Shown here one piece after another: positions 1 to 7,443 of a DNA stretch of 64,000 nt; within the stretch, counting starts at the first letter, position 1; each line of letters opens with the position of its first letter. The stretch comes from Clostridium sp. 26_22 (lineage in GTDB: Bacteria; Bacillota; Clostridia; TANB77; CAG-508), in assembly GCA_001916005.1 (NCBI GenBank), contig MNRP01000055.1, forward strand, positions 144,765 to 208,764. Reading direction: 5' to 3'. Both the position numbers and the translations under genes were made by a program. The notes beneath the pieces were generated by a model, which was given only the letters and a program-made list of their open reading frames with translations, was not told the origin of the DNA and did not search any database.

Positions 1-292
1 TGTTCTAGGATGCGGAATTATCTTAAAAAATGCAGTAGGCTTTGTAGGAGTGGTAATAATAATCAGTATATGCATAGTGCCAATTTTAAAATTATCAGTA
101 TTAACAATCTCGTACAAGCTAGTAGCAAGCATAAGCGAAGTAATAGCAGATGCAAAAATAGTGAAATTATTAGATGAAATGGGAGATATATTTAAAATCT
201 TATTAGGAATATTATTCACAATATTTTTTATGGTAATAATAGGAACAACCTTACTTATAAAAATGTCTAATACAGGAATGATGTACAGATAA
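1..292 (+). CDS. spoIIIAE: Stage III sporulation protein AE, C-terminal part (cut by window edge)
   Basis: This is the 3' end of a gene that starts before the window; the frame is open from base 2. The visible 96 residues are very hydrophobic, hold about two membrane segments and end in GMMYR, as in the SpoIIIAE family. SpoIIIAE is a polytopic membrane protein of the mother-cell complex that joins mother cell and forespore through the SpoIIIAH-SpoIIQ channel. The identification rests mainly on context: AF, AG and AH follow in the canonical order. The next gene's Shine-Dalgarno sequence overlaps this stop codon, so the genes are probably translationally coupled. Confidence 0.85.
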   Translation, partial: VLGCGIILKNAVGFVGVVIIISICIVPILKLSVLTISYKLVASISEVIADAKIVKLLDEMGDIFKILLGILFTIFFMVIIGTTLLIKMSNTGMMYR

Positions 293-302
293 GGAGGAAC
301 AA

Positions 303-962
303 GTGGTAAATTTTTTAAGTAGTTGGGTAAAAAATTTAAGTTTAGCAATAATTGTAGTATCAATATTAGAAATGTTACTCCCTAATAATAAAACTAAAAA
401 ATACGTAAAAATGGTAATGGGATTATATATATTGTTTAGTATAATATCTCCTTTTATAAAAAATAGTGATAAGCTTAATTTTGAAAATATTGATGTTTCT
501 TCATATATGAACGAAGAATTAGATACCAGTAATGTAGAGGTTAATCAAGAATCAATGGACAAAAGATTAAAAGAAATTTATATAGAAGAATTAGAAAATG
601 ATATTACCAAAAAGTTAAAAGAAAAAGGCTATACAATAGAATATTGCAAAGTTGATGCAAATATATCTCAAGAAAATAATGACTCAGGTATAAAAAAGAT
701 AACTTTAAAATTAGACAAAAAAGAAGAGACGAGAACAGATGAAAATTCCAAAGCTAATGAAAACACAACAGAAACAATAGAAAACAAAATTGTTTCTGAA
801 ATACAAAAAATTCAAAAAGTAGAGGTAAAAGTAGGAAACAATACAAAAGAAAACAGTACAGAAAATGAAAATTCGAAAATTACCAAAACAGACATTGAAA
901 GTGTAAAAGAATTTTTAATAAGTGAATACGGGGTGAGCAAATCATGTTTAAAGATAAATTAA
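303..962 (+). CDS. spoIIIAF: Stage III sporulation protein AF
   Basis: A 219-residue protein with two N-terminal membrane segments (about residues 8-27 and 34-54) and a charged, Glu/Lys/Asn-rich remainder. The start SSWVKNLSLAIIVVSILEML and the following KKYVKMVMGLYILFSIISP are typical of SpoIIIAF. It belongs to the forespore engulfment channel complex. The start is GTG, six bases after AAGGAGG (291-297). The gene overlaps spoIIIAG by 19 bases. The middle of the soluble part is low in complexity and longer than in Bacillus, which is common in AT-rich Clostridia. Confidence 0.88.
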   Translation: MVNFLSSWVKNLSLAIIVVSILEMLLPNNKTKKYVKMVMGLYILFSIISPFIKNSDKLNFENIDVSSYMNEELDTSNVEVNQESMDKRLKEIYIEELENDITKKLKEKGYTIEYCKVDANISQENNDSGIKKITLKLDKKEETRTDENSKANENTTETIENKIVSEIQKIQKVEVKVGNNTKENSTENENSKITKTDIESVKEFLISEYGVSKSCLKIN

Positions 963-1549
963 AGAAAATAATTGACAGTAAAGAAGAAACAGAAGGAAAC
1001 AACAAAAAGAAAATAGAAAACTTAGTATTTTTTGTTGTTATTTTAATAATAACAATTGTTATTATAAACTATGTATGGAATGGAAATAAAAAATCGAACA
1101 AAACAATTACCAACACAGCAGGTAGACAACTTGCAAATACAGATACAACTCAAACAGAAGAAAGCAATAATTTAGAAGAAAGATTAGAAAATATACTAGG
1201 AAAAATACAAGGAGTTGGAACTGTAAAAGTTTTTATAAATTACTCAGAATCAAGTCAAACAGTTGCAATGTATAATGAAAATTCAAAAACAAGCACAACA
1301 GAAGAAACAGATACTTCTGGGGGAACAAGAAAAGTTGAACAAACAGATTCAGACAAAGAAATTGTATACCAAGAAGAGAATGGAAAAAAAACACCAATAG
1401 TTCAAAAAACTTTACAACCCAAAATAGAAGGAGCAATTATAACAGCAAAAGGAGCATCAAATGTTAATGTAAAAACAAACATAATACAAGCCGTAGAAGC
1501 TGCAACAGGACTGGCTACACACAAAATTCAAGTTTTTGAAATGGAATAA
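944..1549 (+). CDS. spoIIIAG: Stage III sporulation protein AG
   Basis: A 201-residue protein with one membrane segment (about 29-46) and an extracytoplasmic domain. The LEERLENILGKIQGVGTVKV stretch and the following beta-rich, Thr/Ser-rich segment match the ring-building domain of SpoIIIAG, which forms a large ring in the space between mother cell and forespore. The start lies inside spoIIIAF in another frame, a normal operon overlap. Assignment rests on this motif, topology and gene order. Confidence 0.9.
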   Translation: MFKDKLKKIIDSKEETEGNNKKKIENLVFFVVILIITIVIINYVWNGNKKSNKTITNTAGRQLANTDTTQTEESNNLEERLENILGKIQGVGTVKVFINYSESSQTVAMYNENSKTSTTEETDTSGGTRKVEQTDSDKEIVYQEENGKKTPIVQKTLQPKIEGAIITAKGASNVNVKTNIIQAVEAATGLATHKIQVFEME

Positions 1550-1608
1550 TAAAATTTTCATAATTATATGTGACATTTGATTTAAGTAAGAAAGGAAAGT
1601 GATTTACT

Positions 1609-2271
1609 ATGAAATTATTTAAAAAAAATCAAGTAATAATCTATGTTATTGCTTTAATGCTAGTAACAGCAGGATATTTAAACTATACAACTAATGAAAA
1701 TTCAAACACTATAATACCAACAAGTGGGACAGAAGATGAATTAGCACAAATGGCAAATATTGGAGATGCCCAATTAGTTAGTAGTAATGATATTGTAAAT
1801 GAAACAGAAAATAAATCTAATAATAATGTGATAAATAATACAATCAATAATCCAACAAACGCTAAAGAAGAAAACACTAATAAAACAGTAACCACAAGTT
1901 CTAATGTGGGGAAAACATCAAACAGTAGTGATTATTTTAAAACATCAAAACTAGAAAGAGACACAATGTATTCGCAAATGATAGAAACATACGAAAAAGT
2001 TTTAAACAGTGATAATTCACTAGAAACACAAAAACAATCAGCAACAGATGAAATAAAAAAAATAAACGATACTAAAAATAGTATAATGATATGTGAAAAT
2101 CTTATACAAACAAAAGGCTTCGAAAATAGTGTTGTATTTGTAAATGGGGAAAGTGTTAGCGTTATAATAGAGGCTAGTGAATTAAGTAAAGAACAAGTTG
2201 CACAAATTCAAAATATTATTTCAAGAGAAATGAATGCAAAGGCTGAAAATATACATATTTCTAACAAATAG
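1609..2271 (+). CDS. spoIIIAH: Stage III sporulation protein AH-like
   Basis: A 220-residue single-pass membrane protein: a short cytoplasmic start, a membrane segment at about 8-25, an Asn/Thr-rich linker of roughly 80 residues, then a C-terminal domain with the family pattern of two helices followed by GFENSVVFVNGESVSVII. SpoIIIAH is the mother-cell half of the SpoIIIAH-SpoIIQ zipper. AAGGAAAG lies upstream of the ATG. It closes the visible spoIIIA operon; I see no strong intrinsic terminator after it, only A-rich sequence before the convergent regulator gene. Confidence 0.88.
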   Translation: MKLFKKNQVIIYVIALMLVTAGYLNYTTNENSNTIIPTSGTEDELAQMANIGDAQLVSSNDIVNETENKSNNNVINNTINNPTNAKEENTNKTVTTSSNVGKTSNSSDYFKTSKLERDTMYSQMIETYEKVLNSDNSLETQKQSATDEIKKINDTKNSIMICENLIQTKGFENSVVFVNGESVSVIIEASELSKEQVAQIQNIISREMNAKAENIHISNK

Positions 2272-2295
2272 AATAAAAAAAATAATAGATAATGA

Positions 2296-2502
2296 TTAAG
2301 CAATATTTTCTGTGAGAATTTTAATGTAAGCTCCAATTTCTTCGTTAGTCAAACCTAACTCATCAATCAACTTCTTTAAAATATCTCTCCTAGGAAATGC
2401 TTTTTCATTATCTATTCTTACATATTGTCTTAAACTTATACCCAGTTTTTCTGACATTTGCTCTTGTGTCAGATGCATGGAATTTCTTTTTTCTTTTATC
2501 AT
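2296..2502 (-). CDS. Small Xre-family helix-turn-helix regulator
   Basis: A 68-residue protein that is almost only an HTH_3 (Cro/C1) fold: LTQEQMSEKLGISLRQYVRI covers the turn and recognition helix, followed by DNEKAFPRRDILKKLIDELG. It probably binds DNA as a dimer. AAGGTGA lies just upstream of its ATG on the minus strand. It is convergent with spoIIIAH and divergent from the glycine-rich surface protein, so the shared 145-base spacer could carry its operator. Its target is not evident. Confidence 0.8.
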   Translation of the reverse strand: MIKEKRNSMHLTQEQMSEKLGISLRQYVRIDNEKAFPRRDILKKLIDELGLTNEEIGAYIKILTENIA

Positions 2503-2566
2503 AAAATCACCTTATATTTTTTTGAAATTTTATATATAAATTATCATAAAATTAAACTAAATTATA

Positions 2567-2596
2567 TTGACTTTTTATGTCATATTAGTGTATTAT
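2567..2596 (+). promoter_or_regulatory. Probable sigma-A promoter of the glycine-rich pilin-like gene
   Basis: TTGACT (2567-2572) and TATTAT (2591-2596) are 18 bases apart, about 50 bases upstream of the ATG at 2647. The start is preceded by AAAGGAGGAAGG (2629-2640). Confidence 0.6.
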
Positions 2597-2646
2597 TAAT
2601 GTGACAAATAACGACACGTTTGAAACACAAAGGAGGAAGGTTTTTA

Positions 2647-3834
2647 ATGAAAAAAATTAAGAAAGAATATGGAATTACGTTGGTTGCATTGGTTATAACA
2701 ATAATTATTTTATTGATTTTGGCAGGAGTTGCAATAAATGCACTAACTCAAACAGGATTATTTGAAAATGCAAAACAGTCAAAAAATACAACAGAAAATG
2801 CACAAAAAGATGAAAATAAAACATTAGGAGAATATAGTAGTAAAATAAATGAATATGTTAGTGGAACATCAAGAGATGAAGCTTCATCAGAAGTTTTTAA
2901 AAAGATTGAAGAAACATCAACGGTAAACACATATAGTTATACAGGAAGTGAACAAGAATATACAGTACCGGAAGATGGGTACTATAAAATAGAATGTTGG
3001 GGAGCTCAAGGAGGAACTTATTCAAAAGCTATAGGAGGAAAAGGTGCTTATACAAAAGGAATTATTAAACTAACTAAAGGAGAAAAATTGTATATATATG
3101 TTGGTGAATGTTATAATGGAGCAAAAGAGACAATGTGTTATAATGGAGGTGGATCTGGAGGTTACAGTACAGTCGGAATAGAAACCGGAACTAATGGCGG
3201 AGGAGCAACGGATATTAGATTATTAAATGGAAATTGGAATGATTTTGAATCTTTAAAAAGTAGAATAATGGTAGCAGGAGGAGGCGGAGGTTCATATAGT
3301 AGAACTTCACATTCTGATTATAGTGATGGTGGACAAGGCGGTGCTTTAATAGGAATGGATGGAAATATATATAGTGAAGTTACCGAGAAAAAGTTAAAAC
3401 CAGCAACTGGAGCGACACAAATTGCAGGTGGAAGTAATAGTGATAGTAGTTTGCCAAATAATTATACTGGATTGTTTGGAAGTGGAGGATATGCAGAATT
3501 TAGTAGAGAATGGAATTCACGTTCCGGAGGTGGCGGAGGCTATTACGGAGGCGGAGCTGGAGTTTGGGGAAAAGGAGAGGTGTCTTCAGGCTCAGGAGGT
3601 TCATCATATATTTCAGGATATGATGGATGTAACTCAATAGCAGAGTCATCAACAGAGGAAAACATAATACACACAGGAAATATTATACATTATTCAGGAA
3701 AATACTTTTTATATACAAGAATGGAATCAGGAAGAAATTATATGCCATCTCCAAGTGATACAACAACAGAAGTACAAGGTAACTCTGGAAATGGTTATGC
3801 CAAAATAACAAAAATGAAAGTAGAAAATTTTTAA
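2647..3834 (+). CDS. Pilin-like N-terminus with glycine-rich surface domain
   Basis: A 395-residue predicted surface protein. It begins with a short basic stretch, then YGITLVALVITIIILLILAG, which resembles a type IV prepilin signal (cleavage expected after Gly) but has Ala rather than Glu at mature position 5. A charged linker follows to about residue 80. From about 90 onward there is a beta-rich domain with many GGGG runs, such as GGGGGSYSR and SGGGGGYYGGGAG, as in the glycine-rich domain found in Firmicutes surface proteins. The start at 2647 is chosen over an in-frame TTG at 2620 because the ribosome binding site lies between them. No pilus genes are nearby. Cell-surface display is inferred; the ligand is unknown. 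Confidence 0.7.
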   Translation: MKKIKKEYGITLVALVITIIILLILAGVAINALTQTGLFENAKQSKNTTENAQKDENKTLGEYSSKINEYVSGTSRDEASSEVFKKIEETSTVNTYSYTGSEQEYTVPEDGYYKIECWGAQGGTYSKAIGGKGAYTKGIIKLTKGEKLYIYVGECYNGAKETMCYNGGGSGGYSTVGIETGTNGGGATDIRLLNGNWNDFESLKSRIMVAGGGGGSYSRTSHSDYSDGGQGGALIGMDGNIYSEVTEKKLKPATGATQIAGGSNSDSSLPNNYTGLFGSGGYAEFSREWNSRSGGGGGYYGGGAGVWGKGEVSSGSGGSSYISGYDGCNSIAESSTEENIIHTGNIIHYSGKYFLYTRMESGRNYMPSPSDTTTEVQGNSGNGYAKITKMKVENF

Positions 3835-3842
3835 GCACGAAA

Positions 3843-3851
3843 TTTGTCGAA
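3843..3851 (+). promoter_or_regulatory. Spo0A-box-like site upstream of a promoter
   Basis: TTTGTCGAA matches the Spo0A binding consensus of Bacillus and Clostridium exactly. It lies nine bases upstream of the -35 hexamer of the promoter at 3861-3889. Binding is inferred. Confidence 0.45.
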
Positions 3852-3860
3852 CGATTTATG

Positions 3861-3889
3861 TTGAAAAGCAATAGAAAATATGATAATAT
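3861..3889 (+). promoter_or_regulatory. Extended -10 promoter
   Basis: TTGAAA (3861-3866), 17-base spacer, TGA-TAATAT (TAATAT at 3884-3889). Transcription would begin almost at the hairpin at 3890-3922, so the product may be a short RNA. The same spacing and the same TGATAATATA box occur at 35245-35273. Confidence 0.5.
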
Positions 3890-3922
3890 AAGACTGTACA
3901 TTATTTGTCAATGTATAGTCTT
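3890..3922 (+). terminator. Hairpin, likely terminator or short structured RNA
   Basis: Two 13-base arms (3890-3902 and 3910-3922, one G-U pair) around a 7-base loop, followed by an AT-rich, T-containing tail. It may end the pilin-like transcript or be the body of a short RNA from the promoter at 3861. The rest of the spacer to 4072 shows only an orphan AGGAGG at about 4008 without a start codon. Confidence 0.5.
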
Positions 3923-4072
3923 ATAAATTTTTAAATCAAAACAACTTAGGAAAGACAAAAATAAATCTAAAAAAATCCCATAAATATTATAGAAAAATAG
4001 GAAAAAAGGAGGTTAATAAAAAAATAATTAAAAGAATTATAAAAAAATATAAAATTTACCACAGAAAAAACA

Positions 4073-4101
4073 TTGACAAATAAATAAAACATAATTATAA
4101 T
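4073..4101 (+). promoter_or_regulatory. Consensus promoter in front of a broken gene
   Basis: TTGACA (4073-4078), 17-base spacer, TATAAT (4096-4101): a perfect sigma-A pair. It directs transcription into the remnant at 4113-4340, which has no usable start codon. Confidence 0.65.
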
Positions 4102-4112
4102 AAAGAAGATGA

Positions 4113-4340
4113 AGTAATATAGAAATTTTTACTTATGGAGACTATCTGAAATATAAAGATATTTTTAAAAATCCTAAAATATCACAATTATCAGACCAAA
4201 AAGAAAGCTACAATATAACAAACAGACATGACAAAATATTTAGAACAATATTAGATAAAAAAGAAGAAGCGGTAGCCTTAATAAATCAAGCAATAAAAAC
4301 AAAATTAACAGAAGAAGAAATAGAAAAAATAAAAATATAA
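4113..4340 (+). pseudogene. N-terminal fragment of an Rpn/PD-(D/E)XK nuclease-transposase-like protein
   Basis: An open frame without ATG, GTG or TTG start encodes about 75 residues ending in KLTEEEIEKIKI. The segment RHDKIFRTILDKKEEAVALI resembles the N-terminus of the Rpn-type 'recombination-promoting nuclease/putative transposase' proteins common in gut Clostridia, which are normally about 300 residues. The PD-(D/E)XK core is missing. A consensus promoter stands upstream and a terminator follows directly, so the remnant may still be transcribed as the leader region of pta. The family call is from memory of the motif and is moderate. Confidence 0.5.
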
Positions 4341-4345
4341 AAAAC

Positions 4346-4384
4346 AAAGTACAAGTTTTTTCGAAAAATACTTGTACTTTTTTC
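4346..4384 (+). terminator. Intrinsic terminator upstream of pta
   Basis: Arms AAAGTACAAGT (4346-4356) and ACTTGTACTTT (4370-4380), extended by T/A pairs toward a TCGA loop, followed by a T run. Nearly the same arms form the terminator at 30070-30099. Confidence 0.75.
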
Positions 4385-4400
4385 AATTTATATATATAAT
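4372..4400 (+). promoter_or_regulatory. Probable pta-ackA promoter
   Basis: TTGTAC (4372-4377) inside the terminator arm and TATAAT (4395-4400), with a 17-base spacer, 28 bases before the pta ATG. Confidence 0.5.
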
Positions 4401-4427
4401 AAACAACAGAAAAAATGGAGGTAGAAA

Positions 4428-5432
4428 ATGAACTTTATAGAAAATATAAAAAACAGAGCAAAACAAGAAATAAAAACAATAGTGCTTCCTGAAGCAGAAG
4501 ACTTACGAACACTAAAAGCAACACAAATAGCATTAAAAGAAAAATATGCCAACATTGTTTTAGTTGGAAATGAAGAAATAATCAAACAAAAAGCACAAGA
4601 AAACAATGTAAATATAGAGGGAGCAACAATAATAAATCCACAAACATCAGAAAATTATGAAAAATATGCACAACTATTATATGAACTAAGAAAAAATAAA
4701 GGAATGACAATAGAACAAGCAAAAGAACTTGTACTAAATCCAGTATACTTTGGAATGCTTATGGTAAAAGATGAAGAAACAAAAGCAGATGGTTTAGTTT
4801 CAGGAGCTGTACATTCAACAGCAGATACTTTAAGACCAGCTTTACAAATACTAAAAACAGCGCCAGATACAAAATTAGTATCAGCATTTTTTGTAATGGT
4901 AGTTCCAGATTGCGAATATGGAGAGAATGGAACATTTATATTTGGAGATGCGGGATTAAATGAAAATCCCAATCCAGACCAATTATCAGAAATTGCAATA
5001 TCATCAAGTAAAAGTTTTACACAATTAGTACAAAAAGAACCAAAAATTGCAATGTTATCATATTCAAGCCATGGAAGTGCACATTCTGAATTAACAGAAA
5101 AAGTAATAGAAGCAACAAAATTATTAAAAGAAAAAGAACCAAATTTAATAGCAGATGGAGAATTACAATTAGATGCTGCAATCATCCCGGAAGTTGCGGC
5201 TTCAAAAGCACCAACAAGTCCATTAAAAGGAGAAGCAAATGTATTAATATTCCCTAACTTAGATGCAGGAAACATTGGTTATAAATTAGTACAAAGACTA
5301 GGAAAAGCAGAAGCATATGGACCATTATGCCAAGGAATTGCAAAACCAGTTAATGATTTATCAAGAGGATGTAGTGCCGAAGATATAGCAGGAGTTATTG
5401 CTATAACAGCAGTACAAGCTCAAAATAAATAA
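4428..5432 (+). CDS. pta: Phosphate acetyltransferase
   Basis: A 334-residue cytoplasmic enzyme that converts acetyl-CoA and phosphate to acetyl phosphate. Length and sequence fit the short clostridial Pta: IVLPEAEDLRTLKATQIA near the start, DGLVSGAVHSTADTLRPALQ around residues 120-140, and SYSSHGSAHSELTEKV and PNLIADGELQLDAAIIPEVA further on, which are conserved in PTA_PTB enzymes. GGAGGT (4417-4422) is five bases before the ATG. It is followed after 28 bases by ackA, forming the acetate-producing, ATP-yielding pair. Confidence 0.95.
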   Translation: MNFIENIKNRAKQEIKTIVLPEAEDLRTLKATQIALKEKYANIVLVGNEEIIKQKAQENNVNIEGATIINPQTSENYEKYAQLLYELRKNKGMTIEQAKELVLNPVYFGMLMVKDEETKADGLVSGAVHSTADTLRPALQILKTAPDTKLVSAFFVMVVPDCEYGENGTFIFGDAGLNENPNPDQLSEIAISSSKSFTQLVQKEPKIAMLSYSSHGSAHSELTEKVIEATKLLKEKEPNLIADGELQLDAAIIPEVAASKAPTSPLKGEANVLIFPNLDAGNIGYKLVQRLGKAEAYGPLCQGIAKPVNDLSRGCSAEDIAGVIAITAVQAQNK

Positions 5433-5460
5433 ATTAAATAAATTTAAAGGAGAGTAAAAA

Positions 5461-6651
5461 ATGAAGGTATTAGTATTAAACTGTGGTAGTTCGTCACTAA
5501 AATATCAATTAATCAATATGGAAACAGATGAAGTTATGGCATCTGGAAAATACGAAAGAATAGGAGAAGAAGAAGCATTTATTACACATAAAGCAAAAGG
5601 TAAAAAAGTAGAAATTCAAAATCCAGCATATGATCATGCAGAAGCAATAGATTTTACTTTAAAACAATTCACAAATCCAGAATATCAAGTTATAGAAAGC
5701 TTAGATGAAATCAATGCAATAGGACATAGAGTTGTTCACGGAGGAGAAATCTTCAAAGAATCAGCAATAATTGATGATGAAGCAATAGAAAATATTAAAA
5801 AATGTGGTGAATTTGCACCATTACACAATCCAGCAGCAGTTTTAGGAATGGAAGCTTGCAAAAAAGTTATGCCAGGAAAACCAATGGTAGCAGTATTCGA
5901 TACAACTTTCCACCAAACAATGCCAAAAGAAAAATATGTATATCCAATACCATATAAATATTACGAAAAATACGGAGTAAGAAAATACGGAGCACATGGA
6001 ACATCTCATTTATACGTATCACAAAGACTTGCAGAAATAGAAAATAAATCTTTAGAAGGAACAAAAATAGTAACTTGCCACTTAGGACAAGGTTCAAGTA
6101 TATGTGCAATAAAAGATGGAAAATCATTAGATACAAGTATGGGACTTACACCACTTGGAGGATTACCAATGGTTACAAGAAGCGGAGACTTAGACCCATC
6201 AGTAGTTACATATTTAATGAAAAAAGAAAATTTAAGTGCACAAGAAATGGAAGACATTTTGAATAAAGAATCTGGACTTTCAGGAATGTCAAACTTAAAA
6301 CCTGATTTCAGAGTAATAGAAAACACATCTGTAGAAGGACAACCAGATGCATTAATGGCAGTAGAAACATTCAACTATTCAATAGCAAGCTACATTGCAA
6401 AATATGCAGTTGCAATGAATGGAGTTGACTACATAATATTTACAGGTGGAATTGGAGAAAACCAAATAAATATCCGTAAAGGAATTTGTGAAAAATTAGC
6501 ATTTATGGGAGTAAAAATAGACTTAGATGAAAACAATATGAGAGGGGAAGAAAAAGTTATTTCTACACCAGACTCAACAGTTAAAGTATATGTAATTCCT
6601 ACAAACGAAGAATTAATGATAGCAAAAGAAACATTAAGATTAGTAAAATAA
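5461..6651 (+). CDS. ackA: Acetate kinase
   Basis: A 396-residue enzyme that transfers phosphate from acetyl phosphate to ADP. Visible signatures are VLNCGSSSLKYQL at the N-terminus, GHRVVHGGE, AVFDTTFHQTMP, YGAHGTSHLYV, TCHLGQGSSICAI and FTGGIGEN, in the normal order and at full family length. GGAGAG precedes the ATG. It shares the pta transcript and is followed by a strong terminator. Confidence 0.97.
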   Translation: MKVLVLNCGSSSLKYQLINMETDEVMASGKYERIGEEEAFITHKAKGKKVEIQNPAYDHAEAIDFTLKQFTNPEYQVIESLDEINAIGHRVVHGGEIFKESAIIDDEAIENIKKCGEFAPLHNPAAVLGMEACKKVMPGKPMVAVFDTTFHQTMPKEKYVYPIPYKYYEKYGVRKYGAHGTSHLYVSQRLAEIENKSLEGTKIVTCHLGQGSSICAIKDGKSLDTSMGLTPLGGLPMVTRSGDLDPSVVTYLMKKENLSAQEMEDILNKESGLSGMSNLKPDFRVIENTSVEGQPDALMAVETFNYSIASYIAKYAVAMNGVDYIIFTGGIGENQINIRKGICEKLAFMGVKIDLDENNMRGEEKVISTPDSTVKVYVIPTNEELMIAKETLRLVK

Positions 6652-6653
6652 AA

Positions 6654-6711
6654 TGTCAAAAAAGACCGTCCCATCTGACAGAAATGTCAAACGGGACGGC
6701 CTTTTTTGACA
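6654..6711 (+). terminator. Terminator of pta-ackA
   Basis: 19-base arms (6654-6672 and 6693-6711) with a GC-rich core GACCGTCCC/GGGACGGCC flanked by A and T runs. The right arm recurs with little change at 31017-31035. Confidence 0.85.
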
Positions 6712-6722
6712 GAAATAAAAAC

Positions 6723-6764
6723 AAAACAGATATAATTGAAATAAATTCAAATTATATCTGTTTT
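6723..6764. terminator. Bidirectional hairpin between ackA and the minus-strand gene
   Basis: Perfect 15-base arms (6723-6737, 6750-6764), with A-rich sequence on the left and T-rich on the right. It probably serves the minus-strand gene ending at 6793. Confidence 0.6.
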
Positions 6765-6792
6765 GCTGTTGTGTTTAAATTGAGTTTTTTAG

Positions 6793-7233
6793 TTATTGAA
6801 GATATAAATTTTCGAAAATTTCTAATAATCTTTTATTAACCTTTCCTTGAAAGATAATCAAAGAATAGTAATAATATAGAAAATTTTCATGCCGGCTAAT
6901 ATAAGATGATATTAATAAATCATTGTCTAAAATCCAAATTATTGATTTAGCAAAATTACATTTATTACTTTTAGATAAACAGCTAATTGCATCAATAAGA
7001 ACACTTTTCTTAATAAGAGAATACAATTTACTTATAATATCAGCTTCTGTAATATGAAATTTTGTAAATAAAATGTTTTCGGATCCTTCCTGAAATTGAT
7101 TGTAAACGTTATGTGCAGCAGTTTCAATTTCTGTGGAATGATTTTTTAATAAATACTTATAATGCTTAAGTATCTTCTTGTTAGACCCCAATATTGAGTT
7201 GATAAATGATTCGGAAAACTCTAATTTTAACAT
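6793..7233 (-). CDS. Unknown protein, helical, 146 residues
   Basis: I do not recognise this protein. It starts MLKLEFSESFINSILGSN and looks all-helical, with Leu, Ile, Tyr and Lys prominent and no membrane segment or signal peptide. The ATG at 7233 is chosen because AGGAGG (7240-7245, minus strand) stands just upstream; an in-frame TTG at 7272 would add 13 residues across that site. It has its own divergent promoter and a leader with competing hairpins. One CGG codon (6892-6894) is read in frame here. If CGG shifts the frame as it appears to elsewhere, the product would be 125 residues with a different tail (GMKIFYIITIL). Confidence 0.55.
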   Translation of the reverse strand: MLKLEFSESFINSILGSNKKILKHYKYLLKNHSTEIETAAHNVYNQFQEGSENILFTKFHITEADIISKLYSLIKKSVLIDAISCLSKSNKCNFAKSIIWILDNDLLISSYISRHENFLYYYYSLIIFQGKVNKRLLEIFENLYLQ

Positions 7234-7237
7234 AGCT

Positions 7238-7277
7238 AACCTCCTAAAATTTCTGGAGGTTTTACCCTCCAAGCCTA
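7238..7277 (-). promoter_or_regulatory. Leader with mutually exclusive hairpins over the ribosome binding site
   Basis: Read on the minus strand the leader has GGAGG, CCTCC and GGAGG in turn, ending at the Shine-Dalgarno of the 6793-7233 gene. The middle CCTCC (7257-7253) can pair with the first GGAGG (just upstream) or with the Shine-Dalgarno itself (10-base loop). One fold frees the ribosome binding site and the other hides it. No known riboswitch aptamer is recognised. Confidence 0.4.
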
Positions 7278-7321
7278 TAATTAATAGTTACTAAGAGAGT
7301 ATTACTATAAAATATGAGTTT

Positions 7322-7350
7322 ATTATAGCACTTGTTTTTTTATATATCAA
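7322..7350 (-). promoter_or_regulatory. Promoter of the minus-strand unknown gene
   Basis: On the minus strand TTGATA (7350-7345), 17-base spacer, TATAAT (7327-7322), giving a leader of about 80 bases. Confidence 0.6.
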
Positions 7351-7382
7351 CATATTTTATAAAATAAAACTGAAAATAAACA

Positions 7383-7411
7383 TTGCAAAAAAATACAAAA
7401 AAGTGTAAAAT
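7383..7411 (+). promoter_or_regulatory. Promoter at the start of the polysaccharide locus
   Basis: TTGCAA (7383-7388), 17-base spacer, TAAAAT (7406-7411), about 30 bases before the ATG at 7444; AAAGGAGA precedes the start. Confidence 0.5.
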
Positions 7412-7443
7412 AAAACCGGAAAAATCAAAAAAGGAGATAAAAA

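Noticed and set aside
4655..5275. 206-residue minus-strand frame inside pta
   Set aside because: Shadow of the pta coding sequence; pta is complete and conserved, and the antisense frame has no family features.
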